Assembly (NCBI GenBank): GCA_907165275.2
Contig: OU015661.1
Span: 6,021,501-6,085,500, forward strand
Direction: 5' to 3'
Source of the DNA: Zygaena filipendulae
Lineage: Eukaryota; Arthropoda; Insecta; Lepidoptera; Zygaenidae
DNA length: 64,000 nucleotides
How positions within the stretch are numbered: position 1 is the first letter of the stretch; each line of letters begins with the position of its first letter. The notes under the pieces are model-generated. The model saw only the letters and a program-made list of their open reading frames with translations. It was not told the origin of the DNA and ran no database searches. A program made the translations under genes and the position numbers. Shown piece by piece: positions 10,886-23,103 of the stretch.

Positions 10886-12599
10886 GACAAAATACCTAAT
10901 AATATGTGGTGACATTCGATATTCGATCATGAATTGGCCAATTATTAGATGTAGCCATGACAGATATACGATCAAAATATTTTGATTAGTGATCCTAATA
11001 ACAAGGAAATATACTTACATAGGTATAGTATAGGTTGCGAAACAGCACTAGCACGGTCTCTTTGCGATTCGGCAAGAGGTGAGCACAGAGCGTGCAATGA
11101 ATCATTGGATGCGATCTAAAAACGTCACTCACCCATCTAGGACAGCCGGTGTTTTAGTGGTAAAAACTAATACTTATACTTTTGTAATCTATCGATTCAT
11201 AGAAAGGCGTTCACACTGTAGGTATAAAATAAAAGATTAAGATAATACAAAAAACACAATTTAAAATTACTACCTAATCAATCGTATTTTCCTACATACG
11301 GATCTGAAAAATATTAAAACCTTCGGAAGAAGGAAATGATTAGTTTAGCGGAGATTCGGAAAATTAAATTTTTATCATTGCAATGGACAAAATATCAATG
11401 CAGCACTTGCTACGACTTCCGCTATCAGTCTTCGCGTCGTACGTCTAACTAGTCTAAAAGTTTGCATTATACACGTTTAAATTTTCAACTAACGATAATA
11501 TCAAACAACTATGGGTAACAACTTCGATATAAAAGTTTTCCGAGCTAGCATCTCTAAGGTTTTTATGGGGCGTTGAATTGGTGCTGGTCGTAAATCGTTA
11601 AAAAAAACCTAAACCCGGCTACAATGACAGTCTAAACAAACTATAACTATCTTTGAATAATTCCTGAAACTGGTACGGAAATGCAATATGGCGCATGCAT
11701 ACATCATTTGCCGTTGCGTTATAGTATCGCTCGAGTGTCTTTTGCGGCTCTCTGGAGATCGGAATGAGGAGGCGGCACGACGCCAAGAAATCATCCAGCG
11801 GTGATGTTGCCTAAAGCACTCGAGACTGAGTGATAAAGCCTTATAAACATATTTAATATCTTTGAATGGGAAAGTCTTTTATTTAAATATGTAATTATCA
11901 ACTTATGATTTGGATCATATTTTACATTTAAATTAGCTTTTGCTTTTAAAGTGTGTCATAGTGTATCTTTCTTGAAAAAATGGGATTTTACACAAAAAAA
12001 AAACATTTTATTGCCAACAAGATAAGTGTTTTAGCTACTCAACAAGAAATAGCTTCGCTCGGTGCGCCCAGATAGTAATTATTAAACTACAATATATTAT
12101 AACGTCTAACCGAAGACCGCGCCCGCCCCTGAATATGTATATGGTGGCCATCCGAGGAATTGCTGTAAATTCTATTGTAAAGACTCAACTGGTCGAAATA
12201 TGACTTCGATTTTCGGGGTCAAGTGAAAAAACCTAATAGAGCTTAGACTCACCAATATTGGTGTGTAATAGAATTTTCAAATTTTTAGTGACTGGAGCTT
12301 TTGTAGACCTGTGAGGGAAAACTTGCAACAAATTGTGTAAACGTGCACACATAGTTTCAGCATTGTTTCAGCTGTGTTACCGGGCGCATTGACCTTTCGG
12401 AAGAAGTTCTGTAAATCCGCCACTTCAAAATCTGTCGAGTAGTAGATATAAGTTAATTAAGTGGAGACATAGACAAACGCAGATTGCGACTTTTCATATT
12501 GTACAAAGTTATTATATTTGCAAAGATATACTTACCTAGGATAAAACAAACAAATACCTAGAAATACCCACCGAATGTTTCGACTTTTCAAACTTCTGA
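10886..12599. other. Long stretch with no recognised feature
   Basis: AT-rich to balanced DNA. Open frames are short and show no domain. I see no TIRs, SINE boxes or simple repeats. Confidence 0.35.
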
Positions 12600-12910
12600 C
12601 GCAACCGACGCGACGCCACGCTATTAGTGCGTCCGCTGTATTCACCCGTCCCGCCGGAAACCTCAGTTTCGCAGAAGCACCGCCGAGTAAATATTATTAA
12701 ATTGTACCAAACCAAACGGCGCTCTTTAATAAAGTGGCGAAATGCAAGCCACAGGGAACATTCCGATGCGTACCTACCGCTACATGACGAGATATTATTG
12801 GCAGGTTTTCGACCGTCTCGTCGCGAATGCGTCGCGTTGCATGGAGGAATTCCCTTTGTACCGTTAAAGTTTTCGCTGAACGAAAGTGCGTTACGCCGAC
12901 ATTAATTGGC
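12600..12910. promoter_or_regulatory. CpG-richer unique block, possible regulatory element
   Basis: About 310 bp of non-repetitive sequence with many CpG dinucleotides (ACGCGACGCCACG, CGTCGCGAATGCGTCGCG) in an AT-rich setting. It is open for 92 codons on the plus strand (12,627-12,905). That frame gives a low-complexity-free but unrecognisable peptide and has no splice or promoter signals. I lean towards non-coding regulatory DNA, without proof. Confidence 0.25.
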
Positions 12911-12955
12911 GGCGCATGAGTGGCTCATAATCCAAAATTAACTCCTAAGAGCTTT

Positions 12956-13100
12956 CCAGGGGGGCTAAGATGCGCAACATGATAAAATTTTATCGAGCTA
13001 TTTTATCGATTGTCGTCGACAAAGCCATACAATATGTCGACGAGAATCGATAAAATGGCTCGATAAAATTTTGTCGTCTTGCGCATCTTAGCCCGGCTGG
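12956..13100. mobile_element. Near-perfect 145-bp fold-back MITE
   Basis: Two arms of about 62 nt face each other around a short loop (GCCATACAATA). The outer part GGGCTAAGATGCGCA is mirrored by TGCGCATCTTAGCCC and the inner ATCGATAAAAT by its complement. It would form a long hairpin if transcribed or single-stranded. It is too small to code for anything. Confidence 0.8.
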
Positions 13101-14065
13101 CGCCGTTAGCGTGTACATAAGTCATGTCGAGAAAGTTATGTTATTGCATTTCTAACGTAATGATGACGTTATAAAATGTGGGCTAAACCTTTTTTATACT
13201 CGTACCTAAGTCGTAACCGAGGAGTTGTTTGTGATTTAACCACAACTGAAAAATCTAATGGTCATCATTACAGAAATGCGCTCTTTTATTATAAACGACG
13301 ACGTTTAGTCGTTCTTTGTTAATACTGAGCTTAAATCATTTCCGAAAATAATTAAGGATCGTGTAAGCATGTAAACATACTAATAAACAGTATGGACAAT
13401 TCAAATATTACATGCTTGAATACATTGTGTGCAAAACAGTTCACATTATCTAATAAAATATGCGTATTTTCTCATAACAACACTATTTGCGTTTAAATTT
13501 CAATGAAATGGCGACATTCTCAGCCGGTGACCAACTTTTTTCATATATCATTTGACAATGGATAGACATTATTTCGGTTACATCACGGGCCTAATATGTC
13601 TGTTGGTTACATCCTTAAATGGACACTAATTATATTCGTAAAAAAATGAAATTTTCTTCAATAACTACATATTAAAGAAAGATTTTCCTTTAAGACCGTT
13701 CCGAGATATCTTTCACGTAAACGACAGGTCTATACACGAAGTACAGTATTTTGTAAAGAATATAAGTACAAAATAGTAGCATTTTACTTCAAAAGGTATT
13801 AGAGGCTGCCAAATGCTTACTCAGTTTAGTTGCATACTTAAGTTCAAATTCTGTGGTTCATACTGTATTTAGTATAACACAGCTGTGGCAAGTTTAAAAG
13901 AGATCCAGGCCGACAAAGAAACCAAGCGCATACTTACTGCTATTAGACAGTACCAAGTCGGTCCACAACTTGCATACTGATGAAGCTAATAATGACTTTA
14001 GTTAATTTATACGAAAATTTTACATACGTACGACTTGTCTGAAGAAATTTTCAACATGTGACACT
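13101..14065. other. Unassigned DNA
   Basis: No coding frame or repeat I can support. Confidence 0.35.
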
Positions 14066-15222
14066 TAGGGGAAGGGGGGGCATGACGGGGTCGTGAGGTA
14101 AGACGGGGTACTGCACATATACAAGAAACCAGACGTTTGTGGATAGAAAGCAATAAGGCAATGGGAAGCCTCATTCGACCAACGGTCAGCGCGAGAGAAA
14201 TTGTGAGTGGGGTGCAGGCGTTTTTTGTTTACAAACGAAAAACTGTTTTAACGTTTTGACGATAAAATTTTGTGTAAGGTCAAACGTCATCATATTAAGG
14301 TAATTATGATCACCACATTTATGTCTTTTTGATCTTTGTTTACTAGTATTGTTTATTTTGATATGGTATGTTGTTTGTATGAATCCGTTAAACATTTTAT
14401 TAGTAATATTTATTTTTGTTCAAATTTACCTTTTGAGGCAAGATGGGGTATTTGGTGTGGGGTGGTGTGGGGCATGATAGGGCATTGGGGCAAAATGGGG
14501 TTGTGGGTCTGGGTTCATTTAAATTTCTAAATAAATAATATTGGTTAATTTTCTTTTAGGTTAAATCATGGTACGTACTTACAAGAAAAAAACCAAAAGA
14601 GGAGAGTGGTCGACAGGTGCTATTAAAACAGCTATAGTTAAAGTTTTAAGCAAAGAGATTGGATAAAAAAAATTACTTCTGCATATAAAGTGGCTCAGAC
14701 TACTTTAGAACAATATGTTAAGAAACTGAAGGAGAGTGGTAAATTACTATTAGTTTACCTTTTAATCTCGAAAAAAACTACATTTACACCTAAAGAAGAA
14801 GACGAAATAGAAGAATATCTGAAATGTATCGAAAACCATCTTTTTGAACTAATAACTAATGAACTGGAACGTCTAGCATATAAATTGGCAGTTAAAAATG
14901 GAAAGACAAAAGGTGTGGACAATGAAGATCTGGAGGAAATACACATTTATTTGTTTTGTGAGAATGATAAGCCTAACCCATCTTGCCCCAATTTCACTAC
15001 CCCATCATACCCCATAGTATGGGGCAAGATGGTTTTTCATAATGTTTCTATTAATGATTAATTATTCAAAAATGTGATAAGTTGATATTTCAAAGACTGT
15101 ACCAAATCATAGTTAGATTAATGAAATAACGTGCCATAAATTAATAAGACTAATAAACACAGTGATTATGCTGTATTTTTGTTATTTCCCTTAGCTACCC
15201 CATCATACCCCCCCTTCCCCTA
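14066..15222 (+). mobile_element. Decayed pogo/Tigger-like DNA transposon
   Basis: The ends are 25-bp inverted repeats starting TAGGGGAAGGGGGGG (14,066-14,090 and 15,198-15,222) with two mismatches. The outer TA fits the TA target of the IS630-Tc1-mariner group. Inside each end are several copies, in both directions, of a GGGGCAAGATGGGGT-like motif (around 14,432-14,505 and 14,985-15,030). The only coding relic is the N-terminal part of a CENP-B/psq-type transposase; the DDE catalytic part is missing. At 1,157 bp it is much shorter than an autonomous element, so it is non-autonomous. Confidence 0.75.
14568..15061 (+). pseudogene. N-terminal relic of a Tigger/pogo-like transposase
   Basis: An ATG at 14,568 opens 32 codons starting MVRTYKKKTKRGEW, a typical start for the psq-type helix-turn-helix of CENP-B/jerky/Tigger proteins. 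The frame stops at 14,664 beside an A run. It resumes one frame over with a second HTH-like helix and a TPKEEDEIEEYL segment, matching the usual FTPEEE...L region of these transposases, then NELERLAYKLAVKNG. The join therefore needs a one-base shift near 14,662-14,671. After the VKNGKTKG segment the reading turns into subterminal repeat DNA (CPNFTTPSYP) and ends at 15,061. No catalytic DDE domain follows, so this is not a working transposase. The family call rests on motif resemblance. Confidence 0.65.
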
Positions 15223-16117
15223 ATCTCCCGCAAGTAAAATCACAGGTCGCTTATAAAAAATTTCATATTCAAAGTTTTCACTCAAACACGGAGAAAGTTT
15301 TCGGATTGCAGTACCTACCAATAAAAACGAACGGCAAACTTCTAATGTGTGACGAATATGGGTGTCATATAAAGTAACTAATAAATTTAAGGGCTTATGA
15401 ATTGAAACTACTTTCGTTTTTTCTCTACTTTCATCTAACACCAGTCTTACCACTTGGGCAGCTATTATAATTTACAGTGATAGTTTATATGTAAGTGGGT
15501 ACCTAATATTGACCCACTGAACGATGATTAAAGAAAGCGATTAATTTATTGGTTTTAATAGTCCATTAGTTGTACAGAAACAATTTAGCAAACATTGAAT
15601 CGAATGCCAGTTAAATATTATAATAATGATTTATTCGAACATCAGTATTCAACTGTCTGTTTATACTGATTCTAAATTCAAATTAGTTTTTAATACAAAC
15701 AATTATTTTTTTGTCTTTGATCGAGCAATGGTGATTATGGAATCCGATTTAGGACTAATATGGTAAGTATGCGTGTTCCTTCCTGTATATTTTCTCATAT
15801 AACAATGGTTGTGCGGTTCTGGAGGCCCGGTCGGCGTGTCCGGGCTCCGTCGGCGACGCTGGCGATGAGTCACGGCAACTCAACTCGGGGTCAAGAGCAC
15901 GCTGCGCTTGCGCCGCCTGCCTACCTGATGAGCTTTGTGTGTGCCACAAGCTTATGACGAGCTTGACCCGGCTAACGACTGTTCTATAATATAATATATA
16001 TCTAATATTATTATTGTTAAAAAATGCAGTGGCTTGCTTTCGATAACTATGTGCAATAAACATTCATAATAATTTATATACTTACCTACCGTTGCTGTAG
16101 TGGTATCGCTACATAGT
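15223..16117. other. Unassigned; CpG-richer patch at about 15,815-15,960
   Basis: The patch is open for 102 codons on the minus strand and 65 on the plus, with no recognised domain. A good donor-like GTAAGT sits at 15,763, but no matching exon can be built upstream. The remainder is AT-rich. Confidence 0.3.
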
Positions 16118-16297
16118 ATAAAAATCAAAGTCGATTCGCGCTGTCTGTCCCTATGTATGCTTAGATTTTTAAACGGCTTTGGGTTTTCACCTATGGATAG
16201 TGATTCATGAGGAAGCTTTATGTCTATATTTTATCCTGAAATTCCCGTGGGAACTCCGAAATTACCGCGTGTGAAACCGCGGGGGACAGCTAGTTGT
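16118..16297 (+). mobile_element. Helitron-like element
   Basis: Contains TTATCCTGAAATTCCCGTGG, CTCCGAAATTACCGCG and a 3' end AAACCGCGGGGGACAGCTAG followed by TT. Its 5' part is diverged. Confidence 0.65.
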
Positions 16298-16299
16298 GC

Positions 16300-16490
16300 A
16301 TAAACCTGACTGCAACGCCTAGTGTGGCGGGTTCAATCCATAAGGTAAACATTGATGTGTTAAGCATTGGTGTCAACTCTTGAATCTGAATGTTTAGAAG
16401 GTATTTATCATACGTATGGTGAAACGTGTCTTCCAGAATAGTCACGACCCTCAGCCATGAGGAACAACTAAGAAGAAGAAGAAGATCATA
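16300..16490 (+). repeat. tRNA-derived SINE relic
   Basis: The block GGCGGGTTCAATCC matches a polymerase III B box, preceded by CTGACTGCAACGCCTAGTG in the A-box-to-anticodon region. A tail of (AGA)n ends the copy at about 16,480. Similar tRNA-like blocks occur at 44,160 and, reversed, at 47,170. Confidence 0.5.
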
Positions 16491-16689
16491 AGTATATACT
16501 TATAACAACAAGTAGATTATCTATATCTGGTACACATATTACAAGATCTGCTTAGTTTAGGATCAGGTAGAGCCGTGTGATAGTGTACCTATATCCTAGC
16601 ATTTAATAATGTGTTTTTTGTTGACTATTTTTTGGTGATCAATCACAAACTCTTACTCTTAGATGGGTTATAAATCGGGCCGATGTGGT
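16491..16689. other. AT-rich spacer
   Basis: Nothing recognised. Confidence 0.4.
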
Positions 16690-17190
16690 GTGAGAGGATC
16701 GCGTCACAATCTGAGTTGCACTCGATTGTGTATCGTACTCTTGCGTAATATTAAATAATGCTTCCAGCAATTATCCGGTTTAAATTAACTTCGACGTTGC
16801 GTACGTTATCTAAATTTACTTAACAAGAACGTATTAAGCTCGTAAAAAAACGGGCTCGGCTCTCTTTGGCTTGTCTGTATAATCTAACGATGTCCGAACG
16901 GTTCGCACGCAAGCCACAAGAGCAGTTAGCGCCCACGCTCCCACTTTCATTTCGGACCCACGGCCACACGTGACCGACGTCGACGGACCAACGCCATTCT
17001 TCACATACAACCAGTCAACCACTTTAGTACCGAGATCGAGTGCACTCGCCAATCGCCATACCTCTCTGAACGAGCGCTCGACGGCCGAAGCATCACTGGA
17101 GATTTGCATTGCTGTCACACCTATACGTCTTGCATGTTGGCTCTATGGCACAAAATTACCGCGTGAATGCTTGAACGATGTTTGATGTTG
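16690..17190. other. CpG-richer block open on both strands
   Basis: About 16,850-17,120 is CpG-rich and open for 94 codons on the minus strand (16,834-17,118) and 71 on the plus (16,970-17,185). The minus-strand frame has a balanced composition (FREVWRLASALDLG, VVDWLYVKNG) that looks more protein-like than most frames here, but I recognise no family, and it stops in-frame at both ends without splice sites. It could be a fragment of a retroelement or host exon, or chance in GC-rich DNA. Confidence 0.25.
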
Positions 17191-17630
17191 AACTCACAAA
17201 GGATCAAAGAAAATCGTTATTCCTTTATTAAGTTCTTGCAAGTACATGCCAATATAGTACCATAAGTACGTAAGAGTATTGTGGTATCATTGAATAATAG
17301 AGTTTAGATGCTTTTTTCATAATTATAATTAATTAATACCACGACACAACACAGAGATGTACTCGATCTTACAGTAACAATAGGCAATACGGATTGTTTC
17401 GTGGAAACAAACAAACATGGTGAATAGGTACTTTTAATGAATAAGTTATTATAGTTACTACATATATAGGTAATATATTATACAAAAAAAATATGTAATA
17501 TCATTGAAGTGAAGTATTATTTACTAACATACATATACTTCAATGTATATACCTACAATAGATTTTTTTTCTACTATGGTTTGTTTGTTTGTAATGGGAA
17601 AAACTAAAAACGTGACGTGAGTGACGTAAT
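17191..17630. other. AT-rich DNA, nothing recognised
   Basis: No open frame of interest, no TIRs. Confidence 0.4.
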
Positions 17631-18055
17631 GTACTTTTATCCCAGAAATCCCACAGGAACTCCATAATAAATGCGGGTAAAAATAAAAGTAACTAGTTCT
17701 TTTCTGTACTCCTGACAAAGTTGCAAAATGCAAAATTTCGTGAGGATCGGTTGAGTAGTAAAAGAGTAACAATTACACAAAAAAAACACTTATGCACTTT
17801 CACATTTATAATATCAGGGATCACCCACGGAAATTATGGAGATTCCACAGGAATTCTGAGATACTACTACACCATCTACCCCCCACAACGTGTATGCAAA
17901 ATTTCATGAGATTTCACCGGCGTTAATTTCGGAGTTCCTACGAGAATTCCAGGATAAAAAGTACCCTATACCCCTAAAAGCCGTTAAGAGATGAAAGCGT
18001 AACAGACAGACAGGCAGTGTTACTTTCGCATTTATAATATTTATAGTAGGGATTA
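17631..18055 (-). mobile_element. Two or three adjoining Helitron-like remnants
   Basis: Blocks typical of reversed copies appear twice: GCAAAATTTCGTGAGGATCG at about 17,735 and GCAAAATTTCATGAGATT at about 17,895. CCAGGATAAAAAGTACCCTA and AACAGACAGACAGGCAG precede TTTATAATATTTATAGTAGG at the end. The frames running through this region follow the repeats. Confidence 0.6.
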
Positions 18056-18274
18056 TCATCTTTGTTATTTTATCTAATAAAGGTATCAACCTTAATTAGA
18101 TAACATAGAAACCTAAAATTTGCATTGATAACGCATAATTGTATGTATTATTTAGGTCAATGTCTAAACAATGACAATATAGGAAAGTACTTAGGTACTT
18201 TAGCTTAAAACAAAAAATGTTTATAGGAATAGCCAAGGTATAGCTTATGTTCCTGGTCAATAGTAGGTATTTAT

Positions 18275-18360
18275 AGCTTTGATTTCAACACTTAAGTTAA
18301 TATTGATTTAAGTATTCTATAAAAGCTTTGATTTCAACACTTAAGTTAATATTGATTTAA
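18275..18360. repeat. Tandem duplication, 49-bp period
   Basis: AGCTTTGATTTCAACACTTA plus the following AGTTAATATTGATTTAA occurs at 18,275 and again, without visible change, at 18,324. The identity suggests a recent duplication. Confidence 0.8.
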
Positions 18361-18469
18361 TTGACAGACACTATCGCCTATCATCGCTTTCCAACAAACT
18401 AGAATGGTAAAAAACTCAATTCTGCGCAGGTAAAATTAAAGTAAAGTGTATTAAAGTAAAAGTAGATAA

Positions 18470-18640
18470 TAATAGTTGTAAGAGGTTGGGGACTGAAAAT
18501 CAGTGGATTCGCATTTCCGTTTCGAGTCCCATCTCCTTTTTGCCGCACCAAATATTATATTATACAATTCTGTAACTTTTGCTGTAATTATGTGCTGGTA
18601 AATAAAAATTTCTTTTATTTATTTATTTATTTATTTAAAA
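18470..18640 (+). repeat. tRNA-like SINE relic with ATTT tail
   Basis: A GGGGACTGAAAATC block resembling an anticodon arm is followed by GTTTCGAGTCCC, close to a B box. A (TTTA)n tail ends it at about 18,640. Acceptor-stem pairing is absent, so I do not call a functional tRNA gene. Confidence 0.35.
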
Positions 18641-19050
18641 TAGGTACTTTAATATAATAGCAATAAACAAAAATCCTGTATCGACTCCTATGTATACATC
18701 ATACGAAGGTTACTTAAATCAAAACTGGAGAGATTATCTCACGCCCAAATTTATCTATCAAGCATGATTTAGATGAATTAGTTACGCCTACAAAAGAGAA
18801 AGAAATGGATTGCATAACAAAATATAACGAACATAATAATAAAAATAAAATAGCTGTTATATGACAGTACCTAAATTTTATCTACACGTGAACATCTGTT
18901 ATTTGGCCTGTAACAAAATAAATGTCATCGCAGATTTATTTATGTTGTTGTGTTGGACATTGCGCCACAATACGCTAACCTCCGGTCTCGATGATTGTAT
19001 CACTATGTTACTGTGCTACGGAAAGTGAGATTTGTATTGGATGATCTATG
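18641..19050. other. AT-rich DNA, nothing recognised
   Basis: No coding or repeat signal. Confidence 0.4.
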
Positions 19051-19052
19051 GA

Positions 19053-19215
19053 ACAGTCCTTGGCTGTAGTGGTAAGACTCGTTAGAACACGTCGTTGAGA
19101 TTTGATACTTTTTTACTGGTGCGGGTGCGGAATCAGAAAACCCGTTTTCAAAAGAAGGGGCCACACACCTCGCGTGACCGTGCTATGATGATGCTACTCA
19201 ACAAGTCATCACAGA
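19053..19215 (+). repeat. Possible SINE relic
   Basis: TTGGCTGTAGTGGTAAGAC resembles a tRNA A-box region (TGGCNNAGTGG). Downstream blocks (GGGGCCACACACCTCGC, GATGATGCTACTCAAC) look like a SINE body. There is no clear B box. Confidence 0.3.
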
Positions 19216-20430
19216 TACGTTTCATGCGCTATTTCTATTACTTTTAAATACCTATATGTAGGTAATAAATATCACCCGAAATCAGTAAAATTCTAGAGTT
19301 CTTCTTTTTTATTGCCCCAAAAAATACAAAAAAAAACACAGAGCAAAAGGCGGTCTTATTTTTAGAGATAATCTCTTAAAGCAATATATAAAAAAAATTC
19401 AATAATTAAAATGGATACTTACTCATCTTGTAAAATGACGATAAATAACTTAATGTTATGTATGAAATTTTAAGTAAGTATAATCTGATGTAAACAAAAA
19501 CCTGGTTAATTAAACACTTAGATATGGATAAGATTACAATACAAATCGATAAATCACCAAATCGAAACTGGGACAGTCGCTGATAAGTAATACTCGACTA
19601 CAAAAACACACCTACTTAACATAATACATTCATAATAATATATTTTATCGAAAGTTAGTGTAAATTCCATCTTTAAAAATTTAATGATTTTTATCCTTTA
19701 CTTTTGTTGTTGGTTGGTATACTTTGGTACTTAAAAATAGCAATCGTTACAAAGTCTCTGTGTCGATTTTATCCATACACTGTTCCTACAAAAATTATGT
19801 ATACCTACTGTCACGAATTTAAACGTGAAAGAACAAACATTCCATTAGACTAAGATCATTAGAAATATTGCAGAATCATTTATCTTTTAAGTTTAGAATA
19901 TCGGCGAAAGTTCCGAAAATATGCACGTAATGATTATTATCATTGAATTTTCACCAAAAACACGCCAGATATTTTTGTAAGACAATGTTCGACCACCCGC
20001 TGCCTTTGCGATTACACTACGTTCGTTCATATACAATAAATGATGAATTGTTGCAAATTATTCAAACATCATTTTTATTGTGTCCACATATTTTTGTTTA
20101 GACGGTTTCCGGGTCATTTGTTCGTTTCAAGGTAGATACCTACTCTATACATGAGTACTGAGGGGTTATTATGTAACTTTTGTTTCCATCATTTTTCGGT
20201 TGCAATCAAAAACATGGCGGTTTTGCGATTCGAATATGCACGTTTTGACACCTACAATATCTATCAATCAACCAATATAAACATACTTAATCACAAACTC
20301 GCAAAACTATTTTTCTGATTGAAACTGAAATATATGATAGCAACAAAAGTAACATAACTGTCCTACTTGATCACCCAATAGAACGTGATCTCCTTATTAC
20401 CCTTTATTTTAGTTATCTCCCGTAATTGTG
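19216..20430. other. Long AT-rich stretch, nothing recognised
   Basis: No supported open frame, TIR or simple repeat. Confidence 0.4.
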
Positions 20431-21335
20431 TGTTTATGATAAAAATGGATCTTGCTCTGATGGTGCAGTGCAGTGAATATCGCCAGTATTAGACCACCCA
20501 AGTGGTTTTGCGCTCGCCAGTTCCTTTCCTATACTTAATATTATCATGGACGAAAAGCAATGAAACGGATTAATGTCTGAATTTATCTTTGACACGCAAT
20601 TAGAATTACAAATTCGCCGCAGTCACGGTTATGTGACTGACACAGGACAAGCAAGAACACAGTTAAGTGAAATTTAAAATGCGGGCGGCACCATATCGAT
20701 TAATTGTGTGTAGGTACTTACCAAGTAAATACAAAAATGTGAATGCAAAAATTAGACTTTAAAAGTTTTAATACGGAAGCAAACAAATTGCAAGCCATAA
20801 CATTTGATTTACAATACGAGTGAATGTTATCCGCCATCTGCGCTAGTTTAATGAGTGCTCCTCAGAAATGGTTCCGCCAAATATTACGCAACAGCTTTAA
20901 CCTTTGTTCTCGTTCTCAAAGGCATTGTTTACTCACTTGCCCTATGCATACATGTATATTATTAAGTGCATAATGTTATATCGAGGCACCGAGCCCCGGA
21001 GCCAATGAAGGCGACGCAAGGTAACGATCGCACGACGTCGCCGGACGACTTTCCCACAATCCAACGTCAGTCGTCACCAATCACCACTTTACCACCCGTT
21101 TATTTATGATTTACAAACACGCCTGCAATACACTTCTACTACAATAACAAGTCGATGCACAGTGAAACTGGCTACCGACCATTTTCAAATCTTTTGGTTA
21201 GGTATGAAATTAAAAAAAAAATAGAAAGACGTATTCCACTAAAAACATTTTCATGTAAAGTGTTGCCAAGACGAGACCATATCACTCGCACTGTCAAAGA
21301 GTCATCAGATCTCATGTGGAGCCAAGCTTCTAACT
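20431..21335. other. Non-repetitive DNA with a CpG-rich patch at about 20,985-21,070
   Basis: The patch (GCACCGAGCCCCGGAGCC, CGCACGACGTCGCCGGACGA) stands out from AT-rich surroundings. An 81-codon frame starts at 21,155 but shows no domain and ends in a small tandem repeat. Regulatory function is possible but unproven. Confidence 0.25.
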
Positions 21336-21339
21336 TTGC

Positions 21340-21396
21340 ACGCCCTAACTCTACAAGCCCTAACTTCACAAGCCCTAACTTCACAAATTCTACACC
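21340..21396. repeat. Small minisatellite, 18-bp unit
   Basis: About three copies of CCCTAACTTCACAAG-like units, the outer ones diverged (CTCTACAAG, ATTCTACA). Confidence 0.6.
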
Positions 21397-23100
21397 TTAG
21401 TCAAAATATGTAGCTTTTAGGGTTTTTTTAGATATCAATAAAATCTAAAGTATAAGAACTATGCAATTAAAACTAGTCTACTATTGACATCATATCCCGA
21501 GAATTTTGTCTATCTGGTATAATTCAAACCCAAGTTATATGGGTTCACAAAAACGATGAAGCGCTTCGAGAAAAGGTAGGTACCTAGTGCCCTTGCGCTT
21601 CGCTTGGCTCGTCTTGGCGGGGGTACAACCGTACCCCGAGATATAAAACAAAACTCGTACACTAGTTTTGTGTATGCCTGTTTCAAATGGAATTATACAC
21701 CGTTGCTGTGGTTTACACGGTATACTATTTATGGAACTCGATATTTTTTCATTGTACGAGTTGCAACTCGATCGTACGGCCTTAAACACACCTACTGATA
21801 ACCAAAAACGGCTAAGTAGGACGCTCCTTGCGGTAACATGCGAATAATCATTGTAAACGAACTTACATAGAATACACAAAATTAAACGTACCTACCTTGA
21901 GCAAAGATACAAAAGTGAACATGCGTTTGTGTATTGAAAATGTGAATGTCTTTGTGTCCATGGACCATGACTGTTAGGAAGGGATTTCCATGTTGGTTTT
22001 ACTGTACGTATAGCCTTATAGGTCCTGGAATACAACGTAGGGTAATTTTCATCTCGGAAAAGGGAATAGCTTTCGGGGGACTCCGAAAGTTCACAGACAG
22101 AAGGAATAGGCAACTTTTTTACTTTACTATCAAACAAATCTTAGGAATAGTAAAAGTAAGGTATATTTAGTATAAGTTAGGTTTGTATATTTGAAAATGA
22201 TGTGGGAATGGTAGAGACCGATCAAGAGAATAAGGTCACCTGTTTTTATAGCGGTGTAATGCAAGATGTATTAAAACATCGCGAAACATTAATATTACTC
22301 GACCGCTCACCGCATCAGGGTTGCCAACTAAAACTGATTAACAATTATTATTTGCAATTTTAGTTTTAGTACCCAAGTACCTTAATGCTCACTCATAAAA
22401 AAAATCCTTTATGTACTTCAAAACTCTAGATTAAGTCGAAGTGTGGGCGGTAGAACAAAGAAACAATTATTGTTGCTACCGTTCGCAACCCACATAATAA
22501 TCAATGACCCGAAGATTAGTGAACATTGCGAAACAGAGATATATTTTGTAGGACGTACGACATTGGCACTAGACGATAAAGTAGAGTTACGATTTGTTTA
22601 GGTAGAGAACAGCAATTCATTCGTGATTCGAATAACGTAAGTATACAAGCGATTGCTGTTGTTCAAGCATCGAGTGCGATGTGTAATATCACAATTCACA
22701 ACTTTATTTTTGTGACTTATAACAGTAAATAACAAAAATTAATAGATTTGGTCAACCCTAATACTGTAATATTGACTTTGCAGTTAACAAGTGGGATAAT
22801 ATTAGTGCCCTCACGGGTTGCTTTATCAATTCATGTAAATATTGTAGGTATTTGCAATAAACTCACTGGCATTCGTCGGAGTGTACACTTAGCACGAGTT
22901 TTGAAATTATGTTCTAACATTACAATAACGAAATATTACAAAATGATACCTCTACCGAATAAGACACACTGACATCAACTACTCGTATAAATTAGTTTCT
23001 ACAACTGTAATTGGGATATAGTAGTAATGGGAGTAACAGAATATCTTAATTACAAGTACTTATAATCTATACTATAGGTACTGTAGTTATCTAAGATACA
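21397..23100. other. Long stretch without a supported gene
   Basis: Contains a short hairpin GGGGTACAACCGTACCCC near 21,620 and several 60-115-codon frames on both strands without domains. No TIR pair or SINE box is found. Confidence 0.35.
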
Positions 23101-23103
23101 ATT

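Noticed and set aside
15763..15768. Strong GTAAGT donor after a short MVIMESDLGLI-type frame
   Set aside because: The putative exon would be only 12 codons in AT-rich DNA, with no upstream acceptor or downstream partner.
18470..18545. tRNA gene
   Set aside because: B-box-like and anticodon-arm-like blocks exist, but the acceptor and D stems do not pair. A SINE relic fits better.
21535..21879. 114-codon minus-strand frame
   Set aside because: No domain; an overlapping plus-strand frame of similar quality suggests chance.
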